From contig DAINDE010000002.1 in NCBI GenBank assembly GCA_036732025.1, positions 81,305-145,304 on the forward strand: a stretch of 64,000 nucleotides of DNA, in the 5' to 3' direction. A program made the translations under genes and the position numbers. Of this stretch, positions 15,884 to 24,548 are shown in pieces (positions within the stretch are counted from its first letter, which is position 1; each line of letters begins with the position of its first letter). The DNA comes from SSSZ01 sp036732025. Lineage in GTDB: Bacteria > Pseudomonadota > Gammaproteobacteria > Burkholderiales > Rhodocyclaceae. The notes beneath the pieces are model-generated. The model saw nothing but the letters and a program-made list of their open reading frames with translations. It searched no databases and had not been told where the DNA came from.

Positions 15884-16360
15884 ATGGGGCCGTCCCTGGC
15901 CGGTGGCCAACGGGCATTTACGCTTGTCGAGTTGATCGTGGTCATGGTGGTGGTGGGGATTCTCGCCCTGGCCGCGATTCCTCGCCTCGCCGACTCCGGC
16001 TTCGACGACCGCCGCCTCCGTGACGACGCCATCGCCGCCCTGCGTTTTGCGCAGAAGGCGGCGATCGCGTCGCGGCGCGTGACCTGTGCCACGTTCCCCA
16101 ACGCCACGAACCTCATCGTCCATATCGAAACGGCTGCCGGCGCCGGGGACTGCACCACCGTCGGCCCGGCCCTGAACGGGCCGGAGGGCACGGCGCTGGT
16201 GGTGACGGCCTCCCGCAGCACCTCGTTCAGCGCCTTCCCCGCCGGCTGGATCACCTTCAACGGCCTCGGCCAGCCCAGCGCCGCCGCCAGCATCGGCATC
16301 AGCAACCTGCCGGCGGCCCTGGCCATCACCGTCGAGGCGGAGACCGGCTATGTCCGCTGA
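15884..16360 (+). CDS. mshC: Minor prepilin (MshC/GspH-like)
   Basis: 158 aa. The N-terminal helix AFTLVELIVVMVVVGILALA is prepilin-like, then a GspH-like region (DDAIAALRFAQKAAIASRRV) and two cysteines. The residue before the Phe is Ala instead of the usual Gly (GGQRA-FTLVE), so processing by prepilin peptidase may be slower or different. MshC of other MSHA loci also resembles GspH, and the position after mshA fits. The 3' end overlaps the next gene by 11 bp. Confidence 0.85.
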   Translation: MGPSLAGGQRAFTLVELIVVMVVVGILALAAIPRLADSGFDDRRLRDDAIAALRFAQKAAIASRRVTCATFPNATNLIVHIETAAGAGDCTTVGPALNGPEGTALVVTASRSTSFSAFPAGWITFNGLGQPSAAASIGISNLPAALAITVEAETGYVR

Positions 16361-16937
16361 GGCCCCCCGCCGCCGGCAGCAGGGGCTGTCCCTGGTGGAG
16401 GTGGTGGTTTCCATGGTGGTCCTGGCGGTGGGGGTGGTGGCGGTGCTGTCCACCTTCGGCGTCTCCTTGATGGGCAGCGTCGAGCCCATGCGCCAGAAGC
16501 AGATGACGGCCATCGCCGAGGCCCTGCTCGGCGAAATCCTGCACCAGCCCTTCACCTTTTGCGATCCGGACGACGCCAACGCCGGCTCGGCCCTGAGCGC
16601 CGCCGACTGCACCGGCGGCGCGGCTGCTTCCCAGGAGGTGCTTGGCCCCACCGCCGGCGAGGTTCGCCTCGGGGCGCCGCCCGCGACGCCGGCCCCGGGC
16701 ACCCAGTTCGACAACGTCGGTGACTACGCCGGTTTTTCCATGAACCCGGTGGTGGATATCACCGGTGCCGGGGCGGCGGCCCTGGCGGGCTACACCGCCA
16801 CCGTGGCGGTGACTGCCGTCGGCGGCACCTTCGGCGTGCCGGCCAACGACGCCCTCCAGGTGGCTGTCACGGTGACCCGCGGCACCGAGTCCTTCACCCT
16901 GACCGGCCTGCGTTTCCGCTATGCGCCCCGTTATTGA
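16350..16937 (+). CDS. mshD: Minor prepilin (MshD/GspI-PilV-like)
   Basis: 195 aa. Prepilin site QG-LSLVEVVVSMVVLAVGVVAVL with Glu at +5; the LSLVE start and the segment GLSLVEVVVSMVVLAVG are typical of the GspI/PilV/MshD branch of tip-complex pilins. Two cysteines lie in FCDPDD and DCTGG. It overlaps mshC by 11 bp and mshO by 17 bp, so the minor pilins are tightly coupled and probably made in fixed ratios. Confidence 0.85.
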   Translation: MSAEAPRRRQQGLSLVEVVVSMVVLAVGVVAVLSTFGVSLMGSVEPMRQKQMTAIAEALLGEILHQPFTFCDPDDANAGSALSAADCTGGAAASQEVLGPTAGEVRLGAPPATPAPGTQFDNVGDYAGFSMNPVVDITGAGAAALAGYTATVAVTAVGGTFGVPANDALQVAVTVTRGTESFTLTGLRFRYAPRY

Positions 16938-17754
16938 CCGCCGCCGCGGCAGCGGCGTCACCCTGGTGGAGATGATCGTGGTCATCGCCGTCACCGGCGT
17001 GCTGGTGGCCCTGGTGAGCCTCTTCGGCCGCCGCCAGATCGACGCCTATTTCGACGTGGCCAACCGCGCCGCCCTCACCGACGCCGCCGATACCGCGCTC
17101 CGCCGCATCGGCCGGGAAGTGCAGGGGGCCCTGCCCAACAGCGTCCGCTCCGCCGGCGGCAACCAGTTCCTGGAATTCGTGCCGGTCCGCGACGGCGGCC
17201 GCTACCGGGGCGAACTGACGCCGGCGGGCACCGGCAATCCCCTCGACCTGAGCAACGCCGCCGACACCACCTTCGACGTCCTCGGCCCCACGGTCACCGC
17301 TGCCGCCGGGGATCGGCTGGTGATCTACAACCTGGGCCAGCCGGGGTCCGACGTCTACGCCGGCACCAGTTCCCGGGCGCTCACCACCACCGGCGCCGGC
17401 CTCTCGGCCCTGGGCTTCGCCGGCGGACAGTTTCCCTTCGGTTCCCCCCGGCGGCGCTTCCAGATCGTCGGCGGGCCGGTGACCTACGAGTGCACGGCGA
17501 CCCAGTTGCTGCGCCGCTGGTGCTACGACTTCCAGGCCGTCCAGCCCACCGGGGGCTTCGCCGCCCTGCCCGTGCATGGGGCCTGCGCCGCCGTGCAGAC
17601 GGCGGTGCTGGTGGATAACCTGGCCGCCTGCAACCTCAATTACGTCGCCGGCGCCCTGGCCCGCAACGGCCTGGTGTCCATCAGCCTGACCCTGTCCGCC
17701 AACGGCGAGGCGGTGACCCTCATGCACCAGGTGGAAGTCCTCAACGCGCCATGA
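16921..17754 (+). CDS. mshO: Minor prepilin (MshO/GspJ-PilW-like)
   Basis: 277 aa, long for a pilin, as is usual for MshO. The cleavage site is SG-VTLVEMIVVIAVTGVLVAL with Glu at +5. A large C-terminal domain contains four or more cysteines (YECTATQ, RRWCYDF, GACAAV, AACNLNY). It probably sits at the pilus tip with MshC/D/P. The start overlaps mshD and the stop overlaps mshP (ATGA). Confidence 0.85.
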   Translation: MRPVIDRRRGSGVTLVEMIVVIAVTGVLVALVSLFGRRQIDAYFDVANRAALTDAADTALRRIGREVQGALPNSVRSAGGNQFLEFVPVRDGGRYRGELTPAGTGNPLDLSNAADTTFDVLGPTVTAAAGDRLVIYNLGQPGSDVYAGTSSRALTTTGAGLSALGFAGGQFPFGSPRRRFQIVGGPVTYECTATQLLRRWCYDFQAVQPTGGFAALPVHGACAAVQTAVLVDNLAACNLNYVAGALARNGLVSISLTLSANGEAVTLMHQVEVLNAP

Positions 17755-18245
17755 ATCCGCGGGCCACCTCCTCCCGGCGCCAGCGCGGCGTCTCCATCAT
17801 CGCGGCGATCTTCTTCCTGCTGCTCTTCGCCGCCATCGCCGCCGCCATGGTCAGCCTGACCACCACCAGCAACACCACCTCGACCCTGGACGTGCAGGGC
17901 AGCCGGGCCTACCAGGCGGCCCGGGGGGGCGTGGAATGGGGGCTCTGGCAGGTGGCCAACAACCCCGCCAACGGCCCCCCGGCCACGGCGGCGTCGCCCC
18001 TGCCCAGCTGTTTCGCGTCGCCGACCAACCTCGCCATCCTGGGGTTCGCGGTGGCCGTCACCTGCGAGGTGTTCCCCGGCGCCGGGGATTTCCAGGAAGG
18101 CACGAAAAACCTGCGCCTCTTCCGTATCATCGCCACGGCCACCGGTGCCGGCCCCGGCGGCGGGGTGTCGCGCCGACTCACGGTGACGGTGGAGGTGTGC
18201 CGGGATTCGGCGAGCACCGTGGCGCCGTTCGACTGTACCTTCTGA
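17751..18245 (+). CDS. mshP: MshP/PilX-like pilus tip protein
   Basis: 164 aa. The N-terminus RRQRG-VSIIAAIFFLLLFAAIAAA has a prepilin-like hydrophobic helix, but the +5 Glu is missing (VSIIA), a trait of MshP and GspK/PilX-type proteins, the last subunits of minor-pilin complexes. The downstream RAYQAARGGVEWGLWQV segment is the family's conserved stretch. It has three to four cysteines. It overlaps mshO by 4 bp; mshQ begins 10 bp after its stop. Confidence 0.85.
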   Translation: MNPRATSSRRQRGVSIIAAIFFLLLFAAIAAAMVSLTTTSNTTSTLDVQGSRAYQAARGGVEWGLWQVANNPANGPPATAASPLPSCFASPTNLAILGFAVAVTCEVFPGAGDFQEGTKNLRLFRIIATATGAGPGGGVSRRLTVTVEVCRDSASTVAPFDCTF

Positions 18246-18255
18246 GAGGGCAACT

Positions 18256-21200
18256 ATGACCCGGCATGGCATCACGCATATCGTCAAGGGGCTGGTGGTC
18301 CTCTGGCTGGCGCTGGCGGCCGGCCTCGCCCAGGCCCAGACCTACGCCTACCAGACCGATACCTTCAACTGGCTGGCGCCGTCGGCGGCGGCCACCACCG
18401 TCACCTGGGACAACACCTGCACCAGCTACCCCAACGGCGACGACGTGCGGGCGGTGGTCAATTTCCCCGGCGGCTTCACCTTCGATTTCGCCGGCACCAC
18501 CTATACCCAGGTGCGCATCATGTCCAACGGCATGATCCAGTTCGGCGCCGACGCCGGCATCCACCGTACCTACACCAACACCGCCCTGCCGGCCGGATTG
18601 CCCTCCGCCAGCGGCAGTTGCCCCCGGGCGGTGCCCCAGAACCTGCTGGCGGTGTACTGGGTGGACATCAATACGGCGCCCAACGTCTCCGGTGCCCTGG
18701 TCCAGTACGAACTGCTGGGCACGGCGCCCAACCGCCAGTTCGTCATCACCTGGAACAACGTCGCCCTCTACGGCAACGTGTCCCGGCGCTATTCCTTCCA
18801 GGTGGTCCTCAACGAGGACGATACCTTCAAATACCAGTACACGGTGGGGGCTTCCGACGGCTCCGAGGGGACCGTCGGCGTCCAGGTGAGCAGTACCGAC
18901 TACACCCAGTATTCCTTCAAGCAGACCTTCATCGACGCCACCAACGGCACCGCCATCAAGTGGTACCGGGCCGACCAGGCCCAGCCCAAGACCGCCGAAT
19001 ACTATTTCGACGAGGCCACCTGGCGGGCTTCCCCCAACACCGACGTGCGCGACGCCTCGGGCAACGGCCTCCATGGCACCGCCATCGGCACCGCCCAGTC
19101 GTCGAACACCCAGATCAAGGTCTGCCGCTCGGCGCAGTTCCCGTCCAACACCAGCAACACGACCCAGGACGCGGTCTCCATCCCGTGGACGCCGGCCAGC
19201 AAGGGATCGGTCAGCTTCTGGTACTACCCGGGCGCCAACACCGACGCCATGCTCTTCGACGCCAGCACGGTGGCCAATCGGCCCTTCTACCTGATGAAGA
19301 CGGCCGGCCAGCAGTTGAAGCTGGTGGTGTCCGACAGCACGGGCGCCACGGTGACGGCGACCACCACCGCCGCCGCCATCGGCTCGGGGAGCTGGAAGCA
19401 CATCGCGGTGAGCTGGTACATGCAGGCCGGCACCAGCCAGACGGTGCTGCGCATCTACGTCAACGGCGTCCTGCAGAACGTCTGGCGCGGCACCACCAAC
19501 GGCTCGCCGGGGGCGGTGACCAACGCCTACCTGGGCGACAACCGGACCTCCGGCGTCACCCCCAGCGGCGGCACGCCGAACTCGGCCAACGGCTATTTCG
19601 ACGAGATGAAGATCTACCCCTTCGACATGAGCCACGTGCAGGCCCTCAAGGACATGGTGCTGCGCAGCGGCTGCTCGTCCCTGGACCATTTCGACGTCAC
19701 CGTCACCCCGGCGGCGGCGCTCACCTGCGAGTGGGTCAGCGTCAACATCTACGCCCGGGACAGCATCGGCGGGGCGGTGCAGACCAGCACCACGGTCAGC
19801 CTTTCCAACGCCACCGGCCACGGCAACTGGCAGCGCGGCTCGGCCTCCGGGGTGTTCGCCGCCGGGGCCGCCGACAGCGGTGCCGCCACCTACACCTTCA
19901 ACAACGAGACCAACGCCACCCTGCTCTTCAACACCCGCTGGGCGGAGACGGCCACCCTCACCGCCCTGGCCAGCCCGGCCACGGGCAGCGGCAACGTCAC
20001 CTTTTCCCACGAGGGCTTCAAGTTCGTCACCGCCTCCATGGCGGCGGCCACCGTCAGCAGCAAGGTGGCCTGCGTCAATTCCAACGCGAGCTATGCCGGG
20101 CCGCCCAGCCAGACGGCGCAGACCCTCTACCTGCAGGCCTGGAAGAGCGACCAGAGCAACTTCACCTGCACCGCCGCCAACCAGGATTTCCGCAACGGCC
20201 AGTCGGTGGCGGTGAACTTCTCCATGCAGTGCGTCAATCCCGCCACCTGCGTCGGCGGCACCAACGCCACCGTCAACGGCACCGCCGTGGGCCTCGCACC
20301 CAATGTGGCCGGCCGCCCCAACAGCGGCGACTACCAGCCGGTGACGCTCACCTTCGGCAGCAACGCCATGGCGCCGGTGGTCATCAACTACCCGGATGCC
20401 GGCCAGGTCCAGTTGTGGGCCAGCTATAACCCCGGCGGGGCCCCCAGCAACCACATGAACGGCGTCACCAACGCCTTCGCCGTGGCGCCGGCGTCGTTCA
20501 CCATCACCTCGGTGAAGAATTCCTCCGGCACCGCCAACCCCATCGCCTGGCCGTCTTCCGGCACGCCCACCCTGGCGACGGCGGGCTTCGCCCCGGCCGG
20601 CGACACCCTGGCGGTGACCATGGACGCCATGAACGCCTGCGCCACCCCGGCCAAGACCTTCAACTTCGGCAACGAATCGACCGCCCCCACCGATACCCGC
20701 CACGGCGGCGGCACCTTCGCCTTCTCCATCGGCGCCGGCAACGCCACTCCCACGGTCAGCGTACCGGCGCCGGTGACCGTCACCGCCCCGGTCTTCGCCA
20801 ACGGCACCACCAGCACCGCCGCCGGGGTGCGCTGGGACGAAGTGGGCGCCTTCAAGGCCACCGTCACCCTTTCCGACTACTTCGGCGCGGGAAGCGTGCG
20901 CGGCACCAGCGACTGGGTCGGCCGTTTTTACCCCCATCACTTCGACACCGTCGTCACCCCCGCCGCCGGCTGCACCGGCTTTGCCTATTCCCGCCAGCCC
21001 TTCACCGTGCAGGTGACGGCCAGGAATGCCGTCACCCCCACCGCCGGCACCACCCGGAACTACGACGGCACTGCCGGTTTCGCCCGGGCGGTGAACCTGA
21101 CCGAGGAGAACGGCGCGGCCGGCAGTCTCTACGTGGGCAGCACCGCCGGCGGCACCGGCGCCGTGCCCGCCGCCCAGTTCGCCAGCGGCGTCGGGACCGT

Positions 21201-21819
21201 GTCCAACACCGCCACCGCCAATCCATCCCCCATTTCCTTCCGCTTCACCACCGAGCCCTCCAACCCGGCCGCCATCGCCGTCCATGCCGAAGACAGCGAC
21301 ACCCTGCCGACCAAGGCCACCCACGGCGGCACCGACGGCACCCTGACGGTCGAAAGCGGCCGCCTGTGGCTGGGCAACGCCTACGGCTCGGAATTCCTGC
21401 CCCTGACGGTGCCGGCCCAGACCCAGTTCTGGCTGGCCAACGCCTGGCGCCAGAATACGGCCGACAGTTGCACCGCCCTCAACGTCCCCACCGCCGGCAA
21501 CGGCGGGCTCCTCTTCTATGCCGCCAGCGCCCGCAACGCTCTCGCAGCCGGGGAGGTGGTGGCCCAGATCAACGGCAGCACGGCGGCGGCGCGCCAGGCC
21601 GTCACCGCTGGCGACGTGCGGCTCGTCCTGAGGAATCCCGCCAGCGCCGCCCAGGGGCCGGGGGCGGGGAATTTCGGCTACCTCGACGTGATCATCGCCA
21701 ACCTCGTCGGCGGCGGCAGCGGCGCGCCCACCTGGCTGACCACCACCGGCAACGGCCGGGCCTGCTTCGGCACCTGCGGGCCCCGGTCGCCGATCATCCA
21801 CAGCCGGGAGAACTTCTGA
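18256..21819 (+). CDS. mshQ: MshQ-like giant exported protein with LamG-type and DUF6701 regions
   Basis: 1187 aa. A signal peptide (to about AQAQ, residue 28) is followed by a beta-rich N-terminal domain (about 35-245), a LamG/concanavalin-like domain (about 250-465; GSVSFWYYPG, SWKHIAVSWYM, NGYFDEMKIYPF), and a long Ig-like/DUF6701 region ending in CFGTCGPRSPIIHSREN. The protein is rich in Thr, Ala, Gly and Asn. It is the last gene of the mshC-Q block, where MshQ sits in other MSHA loci. A role as surface or tip adhesin is inferred from the LamG fold and position only. A hairpin and a promoter candidate follow. Confidence 0.88.
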   Translation: MTRHGITHIVKGLVVLWLALAAGLAQAQTYAYQTDTFNWLAPSAAATTVTWDNTCTSYPNGDDVRAVVNFPGGFTFDFAGTTYTQVRIMSNGMIQFGADAGIHRTYTNTALPAGLPSASGSCPRAVPQNLLAVYWVDINTAPNVSGALVQYELLGTAPNRQFVITWNNVALYGNVSRRYSFQVVLNEDDTFKYQYTVGASDGSEGTVGVQVSSTDYTQYSFKQTFIDATNGTAIKWYRADQAQPKTAEYYFDEATWRASPNTDVRDASGNGLHGTAIGTAQSSNTQIKVCRSAQFPSNTSNTTQDAVSIPWTPASKGSVSFWYYPGANTDAMLFDASTVANRPFYLMKTAGQQLKLVVSDSTGATVTATTTAAAIGSGSWKHIAVSWYMQAGTSQTVLRIYVNGVLQNVWRGTTNGSPGAVTNAYLGDNRTSGVTPSGGTPNSANGYFDEMKIYPFDMSHVQALKDMVLRSGCSSLDHFDVTVTPAAALTCEWVSVNIYARDSIGGAVQTSTTVSLSNATGHGNWQRGSASGVFAAGAADSGAATYTFNNETNATLLFNTRWAETATLTALASPATGSGNVTFSHEGFKFVTASMAAATVSSKVACVNSNASYAGPPSQTAQTLYLQAWKSDQSNFTCTAANQDFRNGQSVAVNFSMQCVNPATCVGGTNATVNGTAVGLAPNVAGRPNSGDYQPVTLTFGSNAMAPVVINYPDAGQVQLWASYNPGGAPSNHMNGVTNAFAVAPASFTITSVKNSSGTANPIAWPSSGTPTLATAGFAPAGDTLAVTMDAMNACATPAKTFNFGNESTAPTDTRHGGGTFAFSIGAGNATPTVSVPAPVTVTAPVFANGTTSTAAGVRWDEVGAFKATVTLSDYFGAGSVRGTSDWVGRFYPHHFDTVVTPAAGCTGFAYSRQPFTVQVTARNAVTPTAGTTRNYDGTAGFARAVNLTEENGAAGSLYVGSTAGGTGAVPAAQFASGVGTVSNTATANPSPISFRFTTEPSNPAAIAVHAEDSDTLPTKATHGGTDGTLTVESGRLWLGNAYGSEFLPLTVPAQTQFWLANAWRQNTADSCTALNVPTAGNGGLLFYAASARNALAAGEVVAQINGSTAAARQAVTAGDVRLVLRNPASAAQGPGAGNFGYLDVIIANLVGGGSGAPTWLTTTGNGRACFGTCGPRSPIIHSRENF

Positions 21820-21831
21820 CGCGATGACGCT

Positions 21832-21890
21832 GGAAAATTTGCCGGAAAATAAAATTTTCCATTGTTAAATAGTATGTTAGCGGTTATCCT
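21832..21890 (+). promoter_or_regulatory. Hairpin after mshQ and promoter candidate of the mshI block
   Basis: GGAAAATTT (21832-21840) and AAATTTTCC (21852-21860) form a perfect 9-bp stem 12 bp after the mshQ stop, without a T-run. Directly after it TTGTTA (21862-21867) and TATCCT (21885-21890) are spaced 17 bp, a moderate sigma-70 promoter. The 98-bp spacer is the only sizeable gap between the pilin half and the assembly half of the locus. Confidence 0.5.
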
Positions 21891-21917
21891 TCTTAAAATA
21901 CTTTAGTAGAGGGGCGA

Positions 21918-22853
21918 ATGTTAGGGAGGCGGGTTGCCAGCAAGGAAGCCGGGTGGATGGGGGTCGTTCCCCAGGGCCGCCGCCTTGACTTGGCCCACGT
22001 GGTGCGGGCGGTCGGGTGCCGCCCGGAAATCCGCCTGGCCGAATCCTTCCAGATCGAGGGCGGCATCGGCGAAGCCCTGGAGCGCCTGCGGGCCGCCCGC
22101 AAGCTCAAGGGCCACCGCTGCACCACGCTCCTCGCCCCCGGGCAGTACCAGCTCCTCCAGCTCGAAGCCCCGGACGTCCCCGAGGACGAGCGCAAGGCGG
22201 CCCTGCGCTGGCGCCTGAAGGACATGGTCGATTTCCCGGTGGAACGGGCCAGCATCGACATCCTGGAAATCCCGGGCGGTGGCGCTGCCGGCGGCCGTGC
22301 CACCGGCCTCTTCGTGGCGGCGGCCGGCGGCGATGCCGTGGCGGCGGCCATGAAGGCCTTCGACGACGCCCGGATCGCGCTGGAGGCCATCGACCTGCCC
22401 GAGCTGGCCCAGCGCAACGTCGCCGCCCTCTTCGAAGAACCCAACCGCGGCCTCGCCTTCCTCTCCCTGGGCGAGCAGGGGGGGCTGCTGACCCTCACCC
22501 ATCGCGGCGAACTGTACGCCTTCCGCCACATCGACATCGGCGCCCGGCAACTGGCCGACGCCGACGGTGAGCGCCAGCGGGCCCTGGTGGAGCGCATCGC
22601 CCTCGAACTGCAGCGTTCCCTCGACACCTTCGACCGCCAGTTCAGCTTCATTTCCGTGGCGCGGCTGGTGGTGGCGTGCTCCGAGGCCGTCGACGGCCTG
22701 CAGCCCAGCCTCGCCGAGAACCTCTACGTGCCCGTCCAGCTCATGGATCTGGCCGACGTGGTCGATTTCCCGGGCTTGCCCGAGCTGCGCAACCCCCAGC
22801 GCCAGGCCCAGTGCCTGCCGGTCCTGGGGGCCGCCCTGCGGGACCAGGCATGA
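21918..22853 (+). CDS. mshI: MSHA biogenesis protein MshI (PilM-like)
   Basis: 311 aa, cytosolic, no signal or membrane segment. The fold is the PilM/actin-like ATPase type (LLAPGQYQLLQLEAPDVPEDE, KAALRWRLKDMVDFPVERAS), as in MshI. It probably binds the N-terminal tail of the next protein and links the motor to the inner-membrane alignment complex. The ATG 21918 follows a weak SD (AGGGGCGA). Its stop overlaps the next start (ATGA), and six further assembly genes follow almost without gaps. Confidence 0.85.
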   Translation: MLGRRVASKEAGWMGVVPQGRRLDLAHVVRAVGCRPEIRLAESFQIEGGIGEALERLRAARKLKGHRCTTLLAPGQYQLLQLEAPDVPEDERKAALRWRLKDMVDFPVERASIDILEIPGGGAAGGRATGLFVAAAGGDAVAAAMKAFDDARIALEAIDLPELAQRNVAALFEEPNRGLAFLSLGEQGGLLTLTHRGELYAFRHIDIGARQLADADGERQRALVERIALELQRSLDTFDRQFSFISVARLVVACSEAVDGLQPSLAENLYVPVQLMDLADVVDFPGLPELRNPQRQAQCLPVLGAALRDQA

Positions 22854-23512
22854 GCCAGCAGATCAACCTTCTCAACCCGGCCCTGCGCCAGCGCCAAGAC
22901 TGGCTGCGCGCCAACGTGGTGGCGATGGCGGCCCTGGCCTGCCTGGGTCTGGTGGTTATCGCCAGCATCGGGCTGGGGGCCCGGCAGCGCTCCCTGCAGG
23001 CCGCCGAGGCCGAGGCCGGCGTGCGCCTGCGCACGGCCCAGGAGCGCCTGCAGGCCATGACCAAGGGTTTGGGCGAGCGCAAGCCGGACCCGGCCCTGGC
23101 GCAGCGGGCGGAAAACCTTGCGGCGGCGGTGCAATTGCGCCAGGAGGCCCTGCGCCACCTGGATCGGAAGGAGGGCGCCCGCTTCTCCGAGGCCATGCGC
23201 GGCCTTGCCCGGCAGTCCATGGACGGGCTCTGGCTCACCGGCTTCGCCGTCGGCGGCGAGGACATGGAGATCCGCGGCCGCATGCTCGACCCGTCGTTGC
23301 TGCCGGCCTACATCCGCCGCCTCAACGCCGAGCCGGCCTTCCACGGCCGCCGCTTCGACGCCCTGGACATGCGCGGCGTCGACGCCCGTCCCGCCGGCAA
23401 GCCCGACGCGGCGGCCAAGCCCGGGCCGGTGCGCCTGCTGCCGCCCTACGTCGAATTCGCGCTGCGGGCAGGGGCCCCCAAGGACACCGGCCGTCCGGAG
23501 GCGCGCCCGTGA
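22850..23512 (+). CDS. PilN-like MSHA alignment protein
   Basis: 220 aa bitopic inner-membrane protein. The cytosolic N-terminus carries QINLLNPALR, matching the INLLP motif by which PilN binds PilM. One transmembrane helix (about 24-44) is followed by a coiled coil and a ferredoxin-like periplasmic domain (LWLTGFAVGGEDMEIRGRML). In MSHA loci this slot lies between mshI and mshJ. It is coupled on both sides by overlapping stops and starts (ATGA, GTGA). Confidence 0.85.
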   Translation: MSQQINLLNPALRQRQDWLRANVVAMAALACLGLVVIASIGLGARQRSLQAAEAEAGVRLRTAQERLQAMTKGLGERKPDPALAQRAENLAAAVQLRQEALRHLDRKEGARFSEAMRGLARQSMDGLWLTGFAVGGEDMEIRGRMLDPSLLPAYIRRLNAEPAFHGRRFDALDMRGVDARPAGKPDAAAKPGPVRLLPPYVEFALRAGAPKDTGRPEARP

Positions 23513-24180
23513 AGCAGCAATGGACCCGCCTGGCCACGCGCTTCGACGCCCTGTCGTTGCGGGAGCGGCGGCTGGTGGCTGCCGCCGTCGTCGGCGGCAT
23601 CCTGCTTGTGGGATTCACCCTGTTCATCGATCCGGGGCTGGCGCGCAACCGCAGCCTGGGCCAGAACATCGAGCGCCAGACTGCGGAAGCCCTGGCGCTG
23701 GAGGGGCAGATCGCCGCCCTGGAACCGCAATTCCGCGCCGATCCCGATGCCGGGGCCAAGCGCCGCATCGCCGAACTGGAGGCTTCGTTGCAGGAGGCCG
23801 AGCAGCGCCTGAAAACCGCCGAGAGCGGCCTGGTGCCGCCGGAGCGGATGCCCCGGGTGCTGGAAGCGGTGCTCGCCCGCCACCCGGCGCTGCGCCTGGT
23901 CAGCCTGAAGACCCTCAAGCCTGCCGGCGTGCTTGGCGGCGACGCCCGGGACGAGGCGATCAAGGTGCCGGTGTCCGCTTTCGGCCTCTACCGTCACGGC
24001 GTGGAAATCCGCCTGGAAGGGAGCTTCGCCGACCTGCTGGCCTACGTGGCCGACCTGGAGAGGGCCCAGCCCGGGCTGCTGTGGGGCGAGGCGCGGCTCG
24101 ACGCCGAGGAGCATCCCCGCGACGTCCTTTCCGTCGTCATCTATACATTGAGTTCGGACAAGGCATGGCTCGCAATCTGA
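23509..24180 (+). CDS. mshJ: MSHA biogenesis protein MshJ (PilO-like)
   Basis: 223 aa from GTG 23509, which overlaps the upstream stop as GTGA. A short cytosolic start (WTRLATRFDALSLRERRLV) is followed by one transmembrane helix (about 26-43), a coiled coil (about 55-115) and a PilO-like domain ending with GVEIRLEGSFADLLAYV. It would form the inner-membrane alignment complex with the PilN-like protein. The last 16 bp overlap mshK. Confidence 0.85.
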   Translation: MKQQWTRLATRFDALSLRERRLVAAAVVGGILLVGFTLFIDPGLARNRSLGQNIERQTAEALALEGQIAALEPQFRADPDAGAKRRIAELEASLQEAEQRLKTAESGLVPPERMPRVLEAVLARHPALRLVSLKTLKPAGVLGGDARDEAIKVPVSAFGLYRHGVEIRLEGSFADLLAYVADLERAQPGLLWGEARLDAEEHPRDVLSVVIYTLSSDKAWLAI

Positions 24181-24548
24181 CCTGGATTCTGCCCCTGCTC
24201 TGGGGAATCGCCGGCGCCGCCGCCGGGCAGGTGCTCAACGACCCGACGCGGCCGCCGGCGGGCTTCGTCGAAGCGGTGCCGGGGGAAGCCGTGGCCGACA
24301 CCGGGCCGCGCCTGCAATCGGTCATGCTGCCCCGCCAGGGCCGGCCGGCGGCAGTGATCAGCGGGCGCACGGTGCGCCTGGGGGAAATGTGGGGCGACAG
24401 CCGCCTGGTGGCGGTGAGCGAGGGCGAGGTCGTCCTCGACGGCCCCCAGGGAAGGCAGCGCCTGCTGCTCACGCCCGACGTGACCAAGGAAGTGGTCCGG
24501 GACAAGAAAGGCAGAGCGCCCGCGGGGCGCAAGAGGGAAACGCCATGA
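24165..24548 (+). CDS. mshK: MshK-like exported protein
   Basis: 127 aa. A signal peptide (to about AAAGQ, residue 22) leads to DPTRPPAGF, the conserved opening of MshK, then a small beta-rich region similar to the PilP/GspC HR-type domain (LQSVMLPRQGRPAAVISGR, then VRLGEMW), which contacts the secretin. It starts inside mshJ and its stop overlaps the mshL start (ATGA). Confidence 0.85.
   Translation: MARNLTWILPLLWGIAGAAAGQVLNDPTRPPAGFVEAVPGEAVADTGPRLQSVMLPRQGRPAAVISGRTVRLGEMWGDSRLVAVSEGEVVLDGPQGRQRLLLTPDVTKEVVRDKKGRAPAGRKRETP

Noticed and set aside
18178..21801. 1207-codon open frame on the minus strand opposite mshQ
   Set aside because: It is the shadow of mshQ in a GC-rich genome: composition is Gly/Val/Ala/His-rich without domains, and the plus strand has signal peptide, LamG and DUF6701 features.
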